Positions 8,703 to 16,438 of a stretch of 26,401 nucleotides of DNA are shown here, piece by piece. Origin of the DNA: Cyanobacteria bacterium OH_CDB_20 (GTDB lineage Bacteria > Cyanobacteriota > Vampirovibrionia > Gastranaerophilales > Gastranaerophilaceae). The stretch is taken from assembly GCA_023415935.1 (NCBI GenBank), contig JAEZIX010000010.1, positions 1 through 26,401 of the forward strand, given 5' to 3'. The translations under genes were made by a program, and so were the position numbers. The notes under the pieces are model-generated. The model saw only the letters and a list, made by a program, of their open reading frames with translations, was not told the DNA's origin and did no database searches. Numbering within the stretch: position 1 is the stretch's first letter; every line of letters begins with the position of its first letter.

Positions 8703-9719
8703 ATGGATTTATACAGAATATTAATTGTTGATGATGAAGAAGATAATTTAGCGCTTTTATACAGAACGTTAAGAGGGAAATATGAGATTTATAAAACAAC
8801 TTCCCCATTGCACGCGCTTGAAATATTGAAAGATACGCCTGTTGATTTGGTTCTTTCTGATCACAAAATGCCAGAGATGGACGGCGTTGAGCTTTTGAAA
8901 AGGGTATATGACGATTATCCTGATACAATGAGGCTTTTGGTTACTGCATATACTGATGCAAGTATCCTAATTGATGCGATTAATTACGCAAAAATATACA
9001 GATACATTAAAAAACCATATGGTCCTGATGAGCTTTTACTTACTGTTGCAAATTCGCTTGAATATTTGCAGCTTAAAAAAGACAATGAGATGCTTATTAC
9101 TGACTTGAAAGATTTATTTTCAGGAACTATTAAGGCGATTATTGAGGCCTTGGATGCAAAAGACTCTTTTACTTTGGGTAGAAGCAGGCGTGTTACATTT
9201 TATACTATGAAAATGGTCAACAAGATGAATATTCTTGATTCTGATCTTGCAAACAAAATTGAACTTGCAGGATTGCTTCATGATATTGGTATGATTGGTG
9301 TTTCAGATGAAATTCTGTATAAAGTTGAAAAGCTAACCTCAGATGAGTTTGAAGAAATTAAAAAACACGTAAAGCACGGGGTTAGAATACTTGAAGACAT
9401 TAAACAACTGAAAGATGTTGTAGAAATTATAAAATATCACCATGAACATTTTGACGGAAATGGCTATCCTTTTGGATTAAAAGGCGAAGAAATACCATTG
9501 GGCTCAAGGGTTATTGCAGTAGCAGACGCTTTTGACGGAATGCTTTCTTCAAGAGCATACAGAAATGCACTCGAACCTTATGAGGCATTAGAAAAGTTAA
9601 AAGCCCTTTCTGGCAAGCAATTTGATCCTCAGCTTGTAGATATTTTTGAGCAGATTCTTCCTGAAACAATAGAAGAAATCAAAAGCTATGAAGCTATAAG
9701 TTATAGAGACAAAGAGTAA
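8703..9719 (+). CDS. Response regulator with HD-GYP c-di-GMP phosphodiesterase
   Basis: A 338-residue two-domain protein. The receiver domain (1-120) has the acidic pocket VDDEED, phospho-acceptor D53 (LSDHKMPEMDG), T81 and K103/K104. A short helical linker leads to an HD-GYP domain (about 140-330) with H193-D194 (LLHDIGMIG), KHVKHG, HHEHFDGNGYP (246-256) and RVIAVADAFDGM (269-280). All metal and GYP residues of active HD-GYP phosphodiesterases are present, so it should hydrolyse c-di-GMP to pGpG or GMP when phosphorylated. It directly follows a histidine kinase and ends the flagellar/c-di-GMP run. Together with the PilZ gene upstream it forms a sense-degrade-respond set. Confidence 0.93.
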   Translation: MDLYRILIVDDEEDNLALLYRTLRGKYEIYKTTSPLHALEILKDTPVDLVLSDHKMPEMDGVELLKRVYDDYPDTMRLLVTAYTDASILIDAINYAKIYRYIKKPYGPDELLLTVANSLEYLQLKKDNEMLITDLKDLFSGTIKAIIEALDAKDSFTLGRSRRVTFYTMKMVNKMNILDSDLANKIELAGLLHDIGMIGVSDEILYKVEKLTSDEFEEIKKHVKHGVRILEDIKQLKDVVEIIKYHHEHFDGNGYPFGLKGEEIPLGSRVIAVADAFDGMLSSRAYRNALEPYEALEKLKALSGKQFDPQLVDIFEQILPETIEEIKSYEAISYRDKE

Positions 9720-9789
9720 TCCTTTTGAAATTTTTGAATTATTTCTCCTCATAAAATTACTACAAGGTGTTTTATGGGGTCATAGTTTG

Positions 9790-9798
9790 TGCTAAAAT
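9790..9798 (+). promoter_or_regulatory. Predicted extended -10 promoter before proS
   Basis: TG-n-TAAAAT (9790-9798) lies 40 bases before the proS start, with no convincing -35 element, which is usual for extended -10 promoters. The 118-base gap shows no clear intrinsic terminator for the preceding operon. Confidence 0.4.
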
Positions 9799-9837
9799 TT
9801 AAGCAAAGATTATAAATTAAATATAGGCGTAAAAATT

Positions 9838-11583
9838 ATGAGAATGTCAAAACTTTTTGTTCAAACTCTAAGAGAGTTTCCAGCTGATGCTGAAGTAGCA
9901 AGCCATAAGCTCCTTGTTAGAGCTGGCTATATTAGAAAACTTACAAGCGGAATCTACAATTACCTTCCTCTTATGTGGAAAGTACTAAAAAAAGTTGAGA
10001 AGATTGTAAGAGAAGAAATGGATGCAGCCGGCGCTCAAGAAATTCTTATGCCTTTTGTTCAGCCTAAAGAACTCTGGGATGAATCAGGCAGATGGCAAGT
10101 ATACGGTAAAGAACTTATGCGTATGAAAGACAGGCATGGTAGAGATATGTGCCTTGGACCAACACACGAAGAAGTTGTTACCTCTATTGCAAAAGAGGGC
10201 ATTCGCTCTTATAAACAATTACCTGTTAATTTATATCAAATTCAATCAAAATTCAGAGATGAAGTAAGACCTAGATTTGGCTTGCTCAGAGGCCGTGAAT
10301 TTATAATGAAAGATGCTTATAGCTTTGACGTTGATGAAAAAGGACTTGATGTTTCCTACGAAATTATGGCTCAGGCATACCGCAATATTTTTGAAAGATG
10401 CGGGCTTGAAACCAAGATGGTTCAATCAGATTCAGGCGCAATAGGCGGAAGCGTTTCTCACGAATTTATGGTATTAGTAAACGAGGATGCTGAAAATAAT
10501 GCAGGCGAAAACGATGTTTTCTACTGCGAAAAATGCAGTTATGCTGCAAATTCAAACCATGCAGTATCAAAACTTCCTAAGGCGAATACCGTTGGTAATT
10601 TTGATTCTTGTACAATTATCGACACTCCAAACACAAAAACTATTGATGAGCTTGCAGAGTATTTAGAGGTTCCTCCGACAGTTATTTGTAAAGCATTGGT
10701 ATATGTTATCGATGGCGAATACGTCTTGGCACTTATCCGGGGCGACAAAACAGTTGAAGAAACAAAACTTATGAATGTTTTTGCAGGAAATGAAATAAGA
10801 ATTGCAAGACCGGATGAAATTGAAAAAATTATGGAAAATAATGGCCTTTCAGCTGCTATTGGATTTATTGGGCCAAAAGAGCTCCAAGGCGTTAAAATAG
10901 TTGCAGATAAAACCGTAAAAGATCTTAAAAACTTTGTAATAGGCTGTAATGAAACAGATAAACATATGATAGGCTCAAATTGGGAAGTTGATGTAGATTT
11001 ACCTGAAATGATTGAAGACATAAGGCTTGTAGAGCAAAATGATATCTGTCCTGAATGTGGCGAAAAATTAAAAGTCACAAAAGGAATTGAGGTTGGTAAT
11101 ATCTTTAAACTAGGTACAAAATACTCAAAAGCTATGAATGCTACGTTTACAGATGTTGACGGTAGAGAAAAGCCTTTTATTATGGGATGTTACGGTATAG
11201 GTATTTCAAGAACGGCATCAGCCGCTGTTGAACGTCATCATGATGACTTTGGAATATGCTGGCCTTTGGCACTTGCTCCTTATCAAGTTGTTGTAATTCC
11301 TGTCAGCACTAAAGATGAAAAGCAAATGGAAGTTGCAGAAAGCCTTTATAAACAGTTTAAAGATGCCGGGCTTGAGCCTTTGATTGACGATAGAGACGAA
11401 AGACCTGGTGTTAAATTCAAAGATGCAGAATTAATTGGGATTCCATTCCGCATTACCGTTGGAAAAACAATTGAGCAAGGTCTTGTTGAGTTTAAAGTTC
11501 GTCAAACGGGCGAGATGTCAACTATTACACCTGAAGAGGCAGCAAGTAAAGTTATAGATATAGTGAAAAATGCAAAACTCTAA
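9838..11583 (+). CDS. proS: Prolyl-tRNA synthetase, bacterial type
   Basis: A class II aminoacyl-tRNA synthetase of 581 residues that charges tRNA-Pro. Motif 1 surrounds PFVQPKELWDESGRW, motif 2 is FRDEVRPRFGLLRGREF (about 140-155), and motif 3 contains GIGISRTASAAVERHH (about 453-468). Between motifs 2 and 3 lies an inserted editing (INS/YbaK-like) domain, about residues 230-395, as in bacterial-type ProRS, which removes mischarged Ala. The C-terminal anticodon-binding domain is present, so the enzyme is complete. The start could be Met1 or Met3 (MRM); Met1 is kept because AGG lies ten bases before it. The last 14 bases overlap the next gene. Confidence 0.98.
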   Translation: MRMSKLFVQTLREFPADAEVASHKLLVRAGYIRKLTSGIYNYLPLMWKVLKKVEKIVREEMDAAGAQEILMPFVQPKELWDESGRWQVYGKELMRMKDRHGRDMCLGPTHEEVVTSIAKEGIRSYKQLPVNLYQIQSKFRDEVRPRFGLLRGREFIMKDAYSFDVDEKGLDVSYEIMAQAYRNIFERCGLETKMVQSDSGAIGGSVSHEFMVLVNEDAENNAGENDVFYCEKCSYAANSNHAVSKLPKANTVGNFDSCTIIDTPNTKTIDELAEYLEVPPTVICKALVYVIDGEYVLALIRGDKTVEETKLMNVFAGNEIRIARPDEIEKIMENNGLSAAIGFIGPKELQGVKIVADKTVKDLKNFVIGCNETDKHMIGSNWEVDVDLPEMIEDIRLVEQNDICPECGEKLKVTKGIEVGNIFKLGTKYSKAMNATFTDVDGREKPFIMGCYGIGISRTASAAVERHHDDFGICWPLALAPYQVVVIPVSTKDEKQMEVAESLYKQFKDAGLEPLIDDRDERPGVKFKDAELIGIPFRITVGKTIEQGLVEFKVRQTGEMSTITPEEAASKVIDIVKNAKL

Positions 11584-12310
11584 TTTAGAACTTACAATAG
11601 CTCATTTATATCCTAAACTTCTCAATATATACGGGGATTTTGGGAATATTGTAGCCTTTAAAAACAGATGTGAGTTGAGGGGAATAAAAACTAATCTTGT
11701 TAATATCAATATTGATGATGATATTGATATTGATAATATCGATTTTTTCTTTATTGGCGGAGGGCAAGATAAACAGCAGATAGAGGTTGCTCACGAGCTT
11801 CAGAAGCGAAGAGAACAGCTTGTTAAGGCAAGAGATTTGGGAAAAGTTTTTCTTTCAATCTGCGGGGGATATCAGCTTTTTGGAAAGTATTATCAACCTC
11901 ATGATGCTGAAAAACTTATGGGCATTGAGCTTTTAGATGCTTATACGGTTGCTGGAAATAATAGATTTATTGGAAATGTTACGATAGAATCAGATTTTGT
12001 TGAGCCTAAAACTCTTGTGGGGTTTGAAAATCACTCAGGGCTAACATATTTAGAAGAAGGTACGGTTCCAATAGGGAAAGTTATTGTTGGAAATGGCAAC
12101 AACGGCAAGGATTTGTATGAAGGCGCACGAAAAGTAAATGTTTTTGGAACATATCTTCATGGCTCTCTGCTCCCTAAAAACCCTCATTTTACTGACTATT
12201 TGATAACACTTGCACTAAAGGCAAAATACAGACAAGATATTGAACTTGAAGATCTTGATAGCACCCTTGAATTCAAAGCCCACAATGCAGTTGTAGGTAA
12301 GGCATATTAA
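11570..12310 (+). CDS. gatD: GatD-like glutamine amidotransferase (CobB/CobQ class I)
   Basis: A 246-residue stand-alone class I glutaminase. The catalytic Cys is C98 (LSICGGYQLFG) and the His is H197 (GTYLHGSLLPKNP), with the early segment HLYPKLLNIYGDFGNI that is typical of GatD. In Gram-positive bacteria GatD supplies ammonia to MurT, and the pair amidates D-glutamate in lipid II. No murT is in the window, so a distant partner is needed if the role is the same; a cobyric-acid-type role is less likely given the size. The start overlaps the proS end by 14 bases, suggesting coupled translation. Residues about 45-58 form an odd run of Asp, Ile and Asn (IDDDIDIDNID). The stop overlaps the convergent oppD stop. 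Confidence 0.85.
   Translation: MQNSNLELTIAHLYPKLLNIYGDFGNIVAFKNRCELRGIKTNLVNINIDDDIDIDNIDFFFIGGGQDKQQIEVAHELQKRREQLVKARDLGKVFLSICGGYQLFGKYYQPHDAEKLMGIELLDAYTVAGNNRFIGNVTIESDFVEPKTLVGFENHSGLTYLEEGTVPIGKVIVGNGNNGKDLYEGARKVNVFGTYLHGSLLPKNPHFTDYLITLALKAKYRQDIELEDLDSTLEFKAHNAVVGKAY
11702..11731. repeat. Low-complexity GATATT tract with a 9-bp inverted repeat
   Basis: AATATCAAT (11702-11710) and ATTGATATT (11723-11731) form a perfect 9-base inverted repeat around a run of GAT/ATT units, inside the GatD-like gene. It encodes the Asp/Ile-rich segment. Probably slippage-born coding sequence rather than a regulatory site. Confidence 0.5.
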
Positions 12311-13263
12311 TTAAAAAGAAAACATTTTACTTTGCTTTTGCTTTCGATATCGATTAGTGGCGGATTTTTTTCTCTGCAAATTTTCATTACGCTTTCGCAC
12401 CTTGGAGAAAACGGACAACCCATTATCTTATCTTGAATTGAAGGTGGTTGGCCTTGCATAGTTTCAAGTTTATTTGTATTTATATCTGGTAATGCTTTTA
12501 AAAGGGCTTTTGTGTAAGGATGTTTAGGTTTTTTAAAAAGTTCTTTACTTGTTGAATATTCAACGATAGAACCAGCGTACATTACAGCGATTTTATCAGA
12601 GTTTTCGGCAACCAAGCCTAAATCATGCGATATAAGAATAATCGAGGTATTATATTTTTCTTTTATTTCTTTTAATAGCTCCATAATTTGTGCCTGAACG
12701 GTAACATCAAGAGCTGTTGTCGGTTCATCAGCAATGATAATATCTGCGTTGCAGGCTAAAGCCATTGCAATGATAACCCTCTGGCGCATGCCGCCTGAGA
12801 ATTCATGCGGGTAGCTGTTTAATCTTTCTTTTGGATTTGGTATTTTAACTTTTTCTAAGGCTTCAATGGCTTTTTCTATTGCTTCTTGCCCTCTTATACT
12901 TTGATGAAGTTCAATTACTTCAAGCATCTGATTTTCTATTGTGTACAGAGGGTTGAGCGAAGTCATCGGATCTTGCGGGATTAGTGCAATATGCTTTCCC
13001 CTTATTTTTTGCATTTTGTTCTCGTCAAGTTTTAGAAGGTCTTGTCCTTTATATAAAATTTCACCCTCGGTTATCGTTGCTGTGTTAGGTATAAGCCTTA
13101 AAACAGACATTGCGGTCAGTGTTTTTCCGCAGCCTGATTCTCCTACAATTGCAAGAGTTTCTTTTTCTTTCAGGTCGAAATTTACTCCTTGGAGAGCATT
13201 AAACATACCGTTTTTAAGGTTAAAAGCAAGTGTTAAGTTTTTTACTTCTAAAATATTTTGCAT
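12307..13263 (-). CDS. Oligopeptide/dipeptide ABC transporter ATPase (OppD/DppD type)
   Basis: A 318-residue ABC ATPase. Walker A is GESGCGKT (41-48), the Q loop IPQDPMTSLNP, the signature FSGGMRQR (155-162), Walker B IIIADEPT (D179, E180), and the switch His H213 (LISHD). The C-terminal extension (HPYTKALLKALPD, then GCPFSPRCESVMKIC) is the oligopeptide-transporter domain. Some DppD proteins bind a 4Fe-4S cluster with four Cys here, and the pattern C-x5-C-x6-C plus a later Cys is present. It energises uptake of peptides or nickel-like substrates. No permease, binding protein or OppF is beside it, so it is an orphan here. It starts eight bases after dapF, and the stop overlaps the convergent gatD stop. 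Confidence 0.93.
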   Translation of the reverse strand: MQNILEVKNLTLAFNLKNGMFNALQGVNFDLKEKETLAIVGESGCGKTLTAMSVLRLIPNTATITEGEILYKGQDLLKLDENKMQKIRGKHIALIPQDPMTSLNPLYTIENQMLEVIELHQSIRGQEAIEKAIEALEKVKIPNPKERLNSYPHEFSGGMRQRVIIAMALACNADIIIADEPTTALDVTVQAQIMELLKEIKEKYNTSIILISHDLGLVAENSDKIAVMYAGSIVEYSTSKELFKKPKHPYTKALLKALPDINTNKLETMQGQPPSIQDKIMGCPFSPRCESVMKICREKNPPLIDIESKSKVKCFLFN

Positions 13264-13271
13264 AGAAGTTA

Positions 13272-14117
13272 TTATACTTCAATTTCGCCCGTAAAAGAAT
13301 AGTCAGCTCTACCATACATATAGATATCTTTTTGAGGGTTTTTAATATCGCCTTCCCATTCAATGGTGAGAGAGCCTCCGGGCAAATTAACATTAACTTT
13401 TTTATCTAAGAGGTCATTTAAAATACCGGCTGTAACCGTTGCACAGGCTCCAGTTCCGCAAGCAAGAGTAATCCCACATCCTCTTTCCCATACGTCTATA
13501 TTAATTTCGCTTCTTGAAAGTATTTTAACAAACTCTACATTTGTTTTTTCAGGGAACATCTTATGTGTTTCAATGTGTCTTCCGTATTTTAGTGCCAGTT
13601 TTTTTGTATCCTCATCGGTAAATATTATGCAGTGTGGATTTCCCATACTTACCGCGTTTGCTTTAAAGATTTTATCATCTGCTAAAATCTCAAAATTTAA
13701 ATTATTTTGTGATAAAACAGGTATCTTTTTAGGTTCTAAAATCGGATTTCCCATATTAACTTTAACAGTGTTTTCGTCGATGATTTCAGGGATTATAGTC
13801 CCAGCTTCTGTTTCGACGGTAAAAATTTTCTTGTCTATGATTTTCTTTTCATAAACATATTTCGCAAAGCATCTTATTCCGTTTCCGCACATCTGGGCGA
13901 TAGTACCGTCAGAATTGTAGAAAAACCAACCTATATCTGTATTTTTGGTCTCAGGGTTTATTATGATAAGTCCATCAGCTCCAATGCCAAAATTTCTGTC
14001 GCATAGTTTTTTAGCGAGCTCTGATTTTTCTATATTAACTTTTTTATATTCTTCAAAGTCTAATATTATAAAGTCATTGCCAAGACCTTGCATCTTTGTA
14101 AAACGAATTTTTGTCAT
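13272..14117 (-). CDS. dapF: Diaminopimelate epimerase DapF
   Basis: A 281-residue enzyme converting LL- to meso-diaminopimelate, for lysine and peptidoglycan synthesis. The two catalytic cysteines are C77 (QMCGNGIRCFAKY) and C220 (TLACGTGACAT), each in its full signature. The N-terminus has MQGLGNDFIILD, also typical. Length matches the family. AGAGG lies five bases before the ATG. It sits between a secreted glycosidase-like gene (nine bases upstream) and the OppD-type ATPase (eight bases downstream), so the three are likely one transcript. Confidence 0.97.
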   Translation of the reverse strand: MTKIRFTKMQGLGNDFIILDFEEYKKVNIEKSELAKKLCDRNFGIGADGLIIINPETKNTDIGWFFYNSDGTIAQMCGNGIRCFAKYVYEKKIIDKKIFTVETEAGTIIPEIIDENTVKVNMGNPILEPKKIPVLSQNNLNFEILADDKIFKANAVSMGNPHCIIFTDEDTKKLALKYGRHIETHKMFPEKTNVEFVKILSRSEINIDVWERGCGITLACGTGACATVTAGILNDLLDKKVNVNLPGGSLTIEWEGDIKNPQKDIYMYGRADYSFTGEIEV

Positions 14118-14126
14118 AGAAACCTC

Positions 14127-16301
14127 TTAATTATACAGAAAACTTTTTCTTTTCTTCTTTTTCTTAGGAATTGATTTTGTGCTGCATTCAGGTTGATATT
14201 TATATTGTGAATCTGATTGTACCACTTCTGAGGCAGGATTGAAAACTCTAGCCTGAAGAGTATCTAAATATTTACTATCTAAGTGAGCGTAATCAAACAG
14301 TACAACGCCGTCTGCTCCAACTTTTCTTGATTCTTGAATTTGCATAAGCAAATCGTCAAAAGCACCGCCCATAAAGGTTACAAATAGCCCAGGATAAACC
14401 TTTGTGCAAGGAAGTGTGTTATCTTTTATGTCTTTCATCATAGAAGCTGCTGTATTTTTATCACTCGTAAGTATCAAAGGAGTTAATCCGTTGACATAGT
14501 TGTTCAAAGACCATGTCTTCCAATCTTGCATTTTTGTATCAAGACTTTTTTGTCTATCAGGGAATACAACAGTTGTAAGAGTGATGTTTTCAGCTGAGGT
14601 AATTTCTTTAACTGTCTTTACGAAGTTTGTTATTTTATTTTGTCTGAATTGCGCCCATATATACCAGTTTGGAGTGTTGTATTTTATATCAATAGGATCA
14701 ACTTGGTAAAGGCTTGCAAATTCATTTCTTGCGTATTTTGTATAGCCCCAGTTTGTCATATCGTAGTTGGAATATTTTGGCTCAACAGATTGCGGATATC
14801 TTATGTAGTCAAGATTTATACCATCAGGATGGTATTTGCAAATGATTTCTCTAATTACTCTAATAAGATAATCTTGGACTTCAGGGTTAGCAGGGTCTAT
14901 AAAATAACCGTTGTGCTCTGATAGTGAGGCAACAGGAGTTTCGGAGTTTACGCCTGCTTTGGTTGTATTTGCCCAGTCAGGGTATACGCTCAAAATATGT
15001 CTTGGGTTATCTTTAGGGTTGTTGTTTCCAACATAGAAGGTTTCAAACCAGATGTTAATTTTGATATTTCTCTTTTTGCACTCATCTACCCAAATCCTCA
15101 AAGGGTCAAATCCTGTAAATTCTTCTCTTTGGTTTGTTATTCCGTAACTGTTTAGAACTTCGCTAGGATATATTGTTTTTGCATGGAAATAAGTTTCTAA
15201 AAATATATTTGTAATTCCCGCACTTTGAATTCTATCTATTGTTTTGATGATTTCTTCAGGTGTTTTTTCAGTAGGTCTTACCCAAATGCCTTTTAGTTCT
15301 TTGGGCTGATATGGTATAGCATTCTTGATGGCCATATTAGCTGCATCCATTGCATCATTGATATAGATTTGAGCGTTATCTTGATCTTTTTCGGCTTTAC
15401 GCATCAACTCTTTTGAGCGGTTTATGTAAACAACTGCTTTTTTGTCATCGTATAAAATATCACGCTCTCTATAATATTGCATAAGAGCGTTAGCCTCTTT
15501 AATTTTCTCTTTTGCAGCAAATATAAGGCTGTCAGGGGTATAGAAAACTTTGATTTTTTTATTTTCAGGGTCAATATAAATTTTAGAACCTATTGATATA
15601 TTTTCATTTATCCATTTTTTTGCAGCCCCGTGGCCACTTATAACAAAACCATCCATAGGAATAATTGAATCTGCACCATTTATTTGAACTACTGTATTGT
15701 CTATTACAATAGCTTCTGAACCGAATTCGTTTGTTCCTGTTCTTAATCCGAAATCAGGAGTGTATATAATTAACTGATTACTCCCTCTTAATCCAGGATA
15801 GTACCTGTTCATGACGTTAGAAGTAGGGTCTATTGTGCTTATTCCATAGGCTGCCTCTTTGTATATAAATTCAATAGGAATTTCCTGCGCTGATTTTGGT
15901 ATTTTATATTTTGGCATTGGGGGAACAAGTGGATCTGTCGCCGGGCAAGCTGTATTTGTTATGTTTGATACAGGGATATTTGTCTGCTTTGTTGTATCAG
16001 TCTTTTTTACTGTATTTACAGCCGAAGTAGTATTTTGTTTTGCCTGAGTAGTAGCAGGTCTGCTTGATACAGTTGGCTTTACTGTTGTGGCAACTGGTTT
16101 TGTATTTGCCGCTATTGGTTTTGAAGCTGGCGTAACCTTACTTGCAGGCTTAACTGCCGCAGGTGTTTTAGTCCCTACTGTTGTTGTGCTTACCGTTTTT
16201 GTAGGTGCTGAAAAAGTCTTAAGTACTGTTGTATCAGCATACGCAGGTGATATAAATATTAAAGTTAATATAATTGTTAGTATTTTATTTAGTAATTTCA
16301 T
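14127..16301 (-). CDS. Secreted GHL10-type (DUF187) glycosidase-like protein
   Basis: The start is taken at ATG 16301 (724 residues), which gives a clean signal peptide MKLLNKILTIILTLIF ending SPAYA-D. In-frame ATGs at 16319 and 16316 would add a few residues, and no start has a good ribosome binding site. After the signal comes a Thr/Pro/Ala/Lys-rich, probably disordered linker (about 22-120). A beta-rich domain with IPMDGFVISGHGAAKKW resembles phosphodiester-glycosidase-like modules, and a helical hairpin follows. The glycosyl hydrolase-like 10 barrel begins about 337 (ELKGIWVRP, W340), with INIWFETFYV and DGINLDYIRYP carrying the likely acidic residues. The C-terminus is strongly basic (IPKKKKKRKSF). 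The substrate is unknown; cell wall glycan is an inference from the dapF neighbour. Confidence 0.85.
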   Translation of the reverse strand: MKLLNKILTIILTLIFISPAYADTTVLKTFSAPTKTVSTTTVGTKTPAAVKPASKVTPASKPIAANTKPVATTVKPTVSSRPATTQAKQNTTSAVNTVKKTDTTKQTNIPVSNITNTACPATDPLVPPMPKYKIPKSAQEIPIEFIYKEAAYGISTIDPTSNVMNRYYPGLRGSNQLIIYTPDFGLRTGTNEFGSEAIVIDNTVVQINGADSIIPMDGFVISGHGAAKKWINENISIGSKIYIDPENKKIKVFYTPDSLIFAAKEKIKEANALMQYYRERDILYDDKKAVVYINRSKELMRKAEKDQDNAQIYINDAMDAANMAIKNAIPYQPKELKGIWVRPTEKTPEEIIKTIDRIQSAGITNIFLETYFHAKTIYPSEVLNSYGITNQREEFTGFDPLRIWVDECKKRNIKINIWFETFYVGNNNPKDNPRHILSVYPDWANTTKAGVNSETPVASLSEHNGYFIDPANPEVQDYLIRVIREIICKYHPDGINLDYIRYPQSVEPKYSNYDMTNWGYTKYARNEFASLYQVDPIDIKYNTPNWYIWAQFRQNKITNFVKTVKEITSAENITLTTVVFPDRQKSLDTKMQDWKTWSLNNYVNGLTPLILTSDKNTAASMMKDIKDNTLPCTKVYPGLFVTFMGGAFDDLLMQIQESRKVGADGVVLFDYAHLDSKYLDTLQARVFNPASEVVQSDSQYKYQPECSTKSIPKKKKKRKSFLYN

Positions 16302-16378
16302 AATAATATAGTACATCATCAAAATAGTTTGTTAATCGACAATTTAGTTTATTTATCATAATTAAAAAATAATTAATT

Positions 16379-16407
16379 TTGTCGGCTAATTGTGCTTTTT
16401 ATATTAT
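16379..16407 (+). promoter_or_regulatory. Predicted promoter of the dnaJ-like gene
   Basis: A -35 TTGTCG (16379-16384) and a -10 TATTAT (16402-16407) are spaced 17 bases apart, about 32 bases before the start codon. No CIRCE-type inverted repeat was found in the gap. Confidence 0.55.
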
Positions 16408-16438
16408 TATAAAAATATCTTATAGGAGCAAATTCTTA

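Noticed and set aside
9751..9778. CATAAAA/TTTTATG inverted repeat after the HD-GYP gene as a terminator
   Set aside because: The stem is almost all A-T with a 13-base loop and no T-run after it, so it is unlikely to terminate transcription.
10539..11078. Long minus-strand open frame inside proS (179 codons)
   Set aside because: Antisense shadow of a clearly coding gene, with no ribosome binding site and a low-complexity Ser/Ile/Phe-rich translation.
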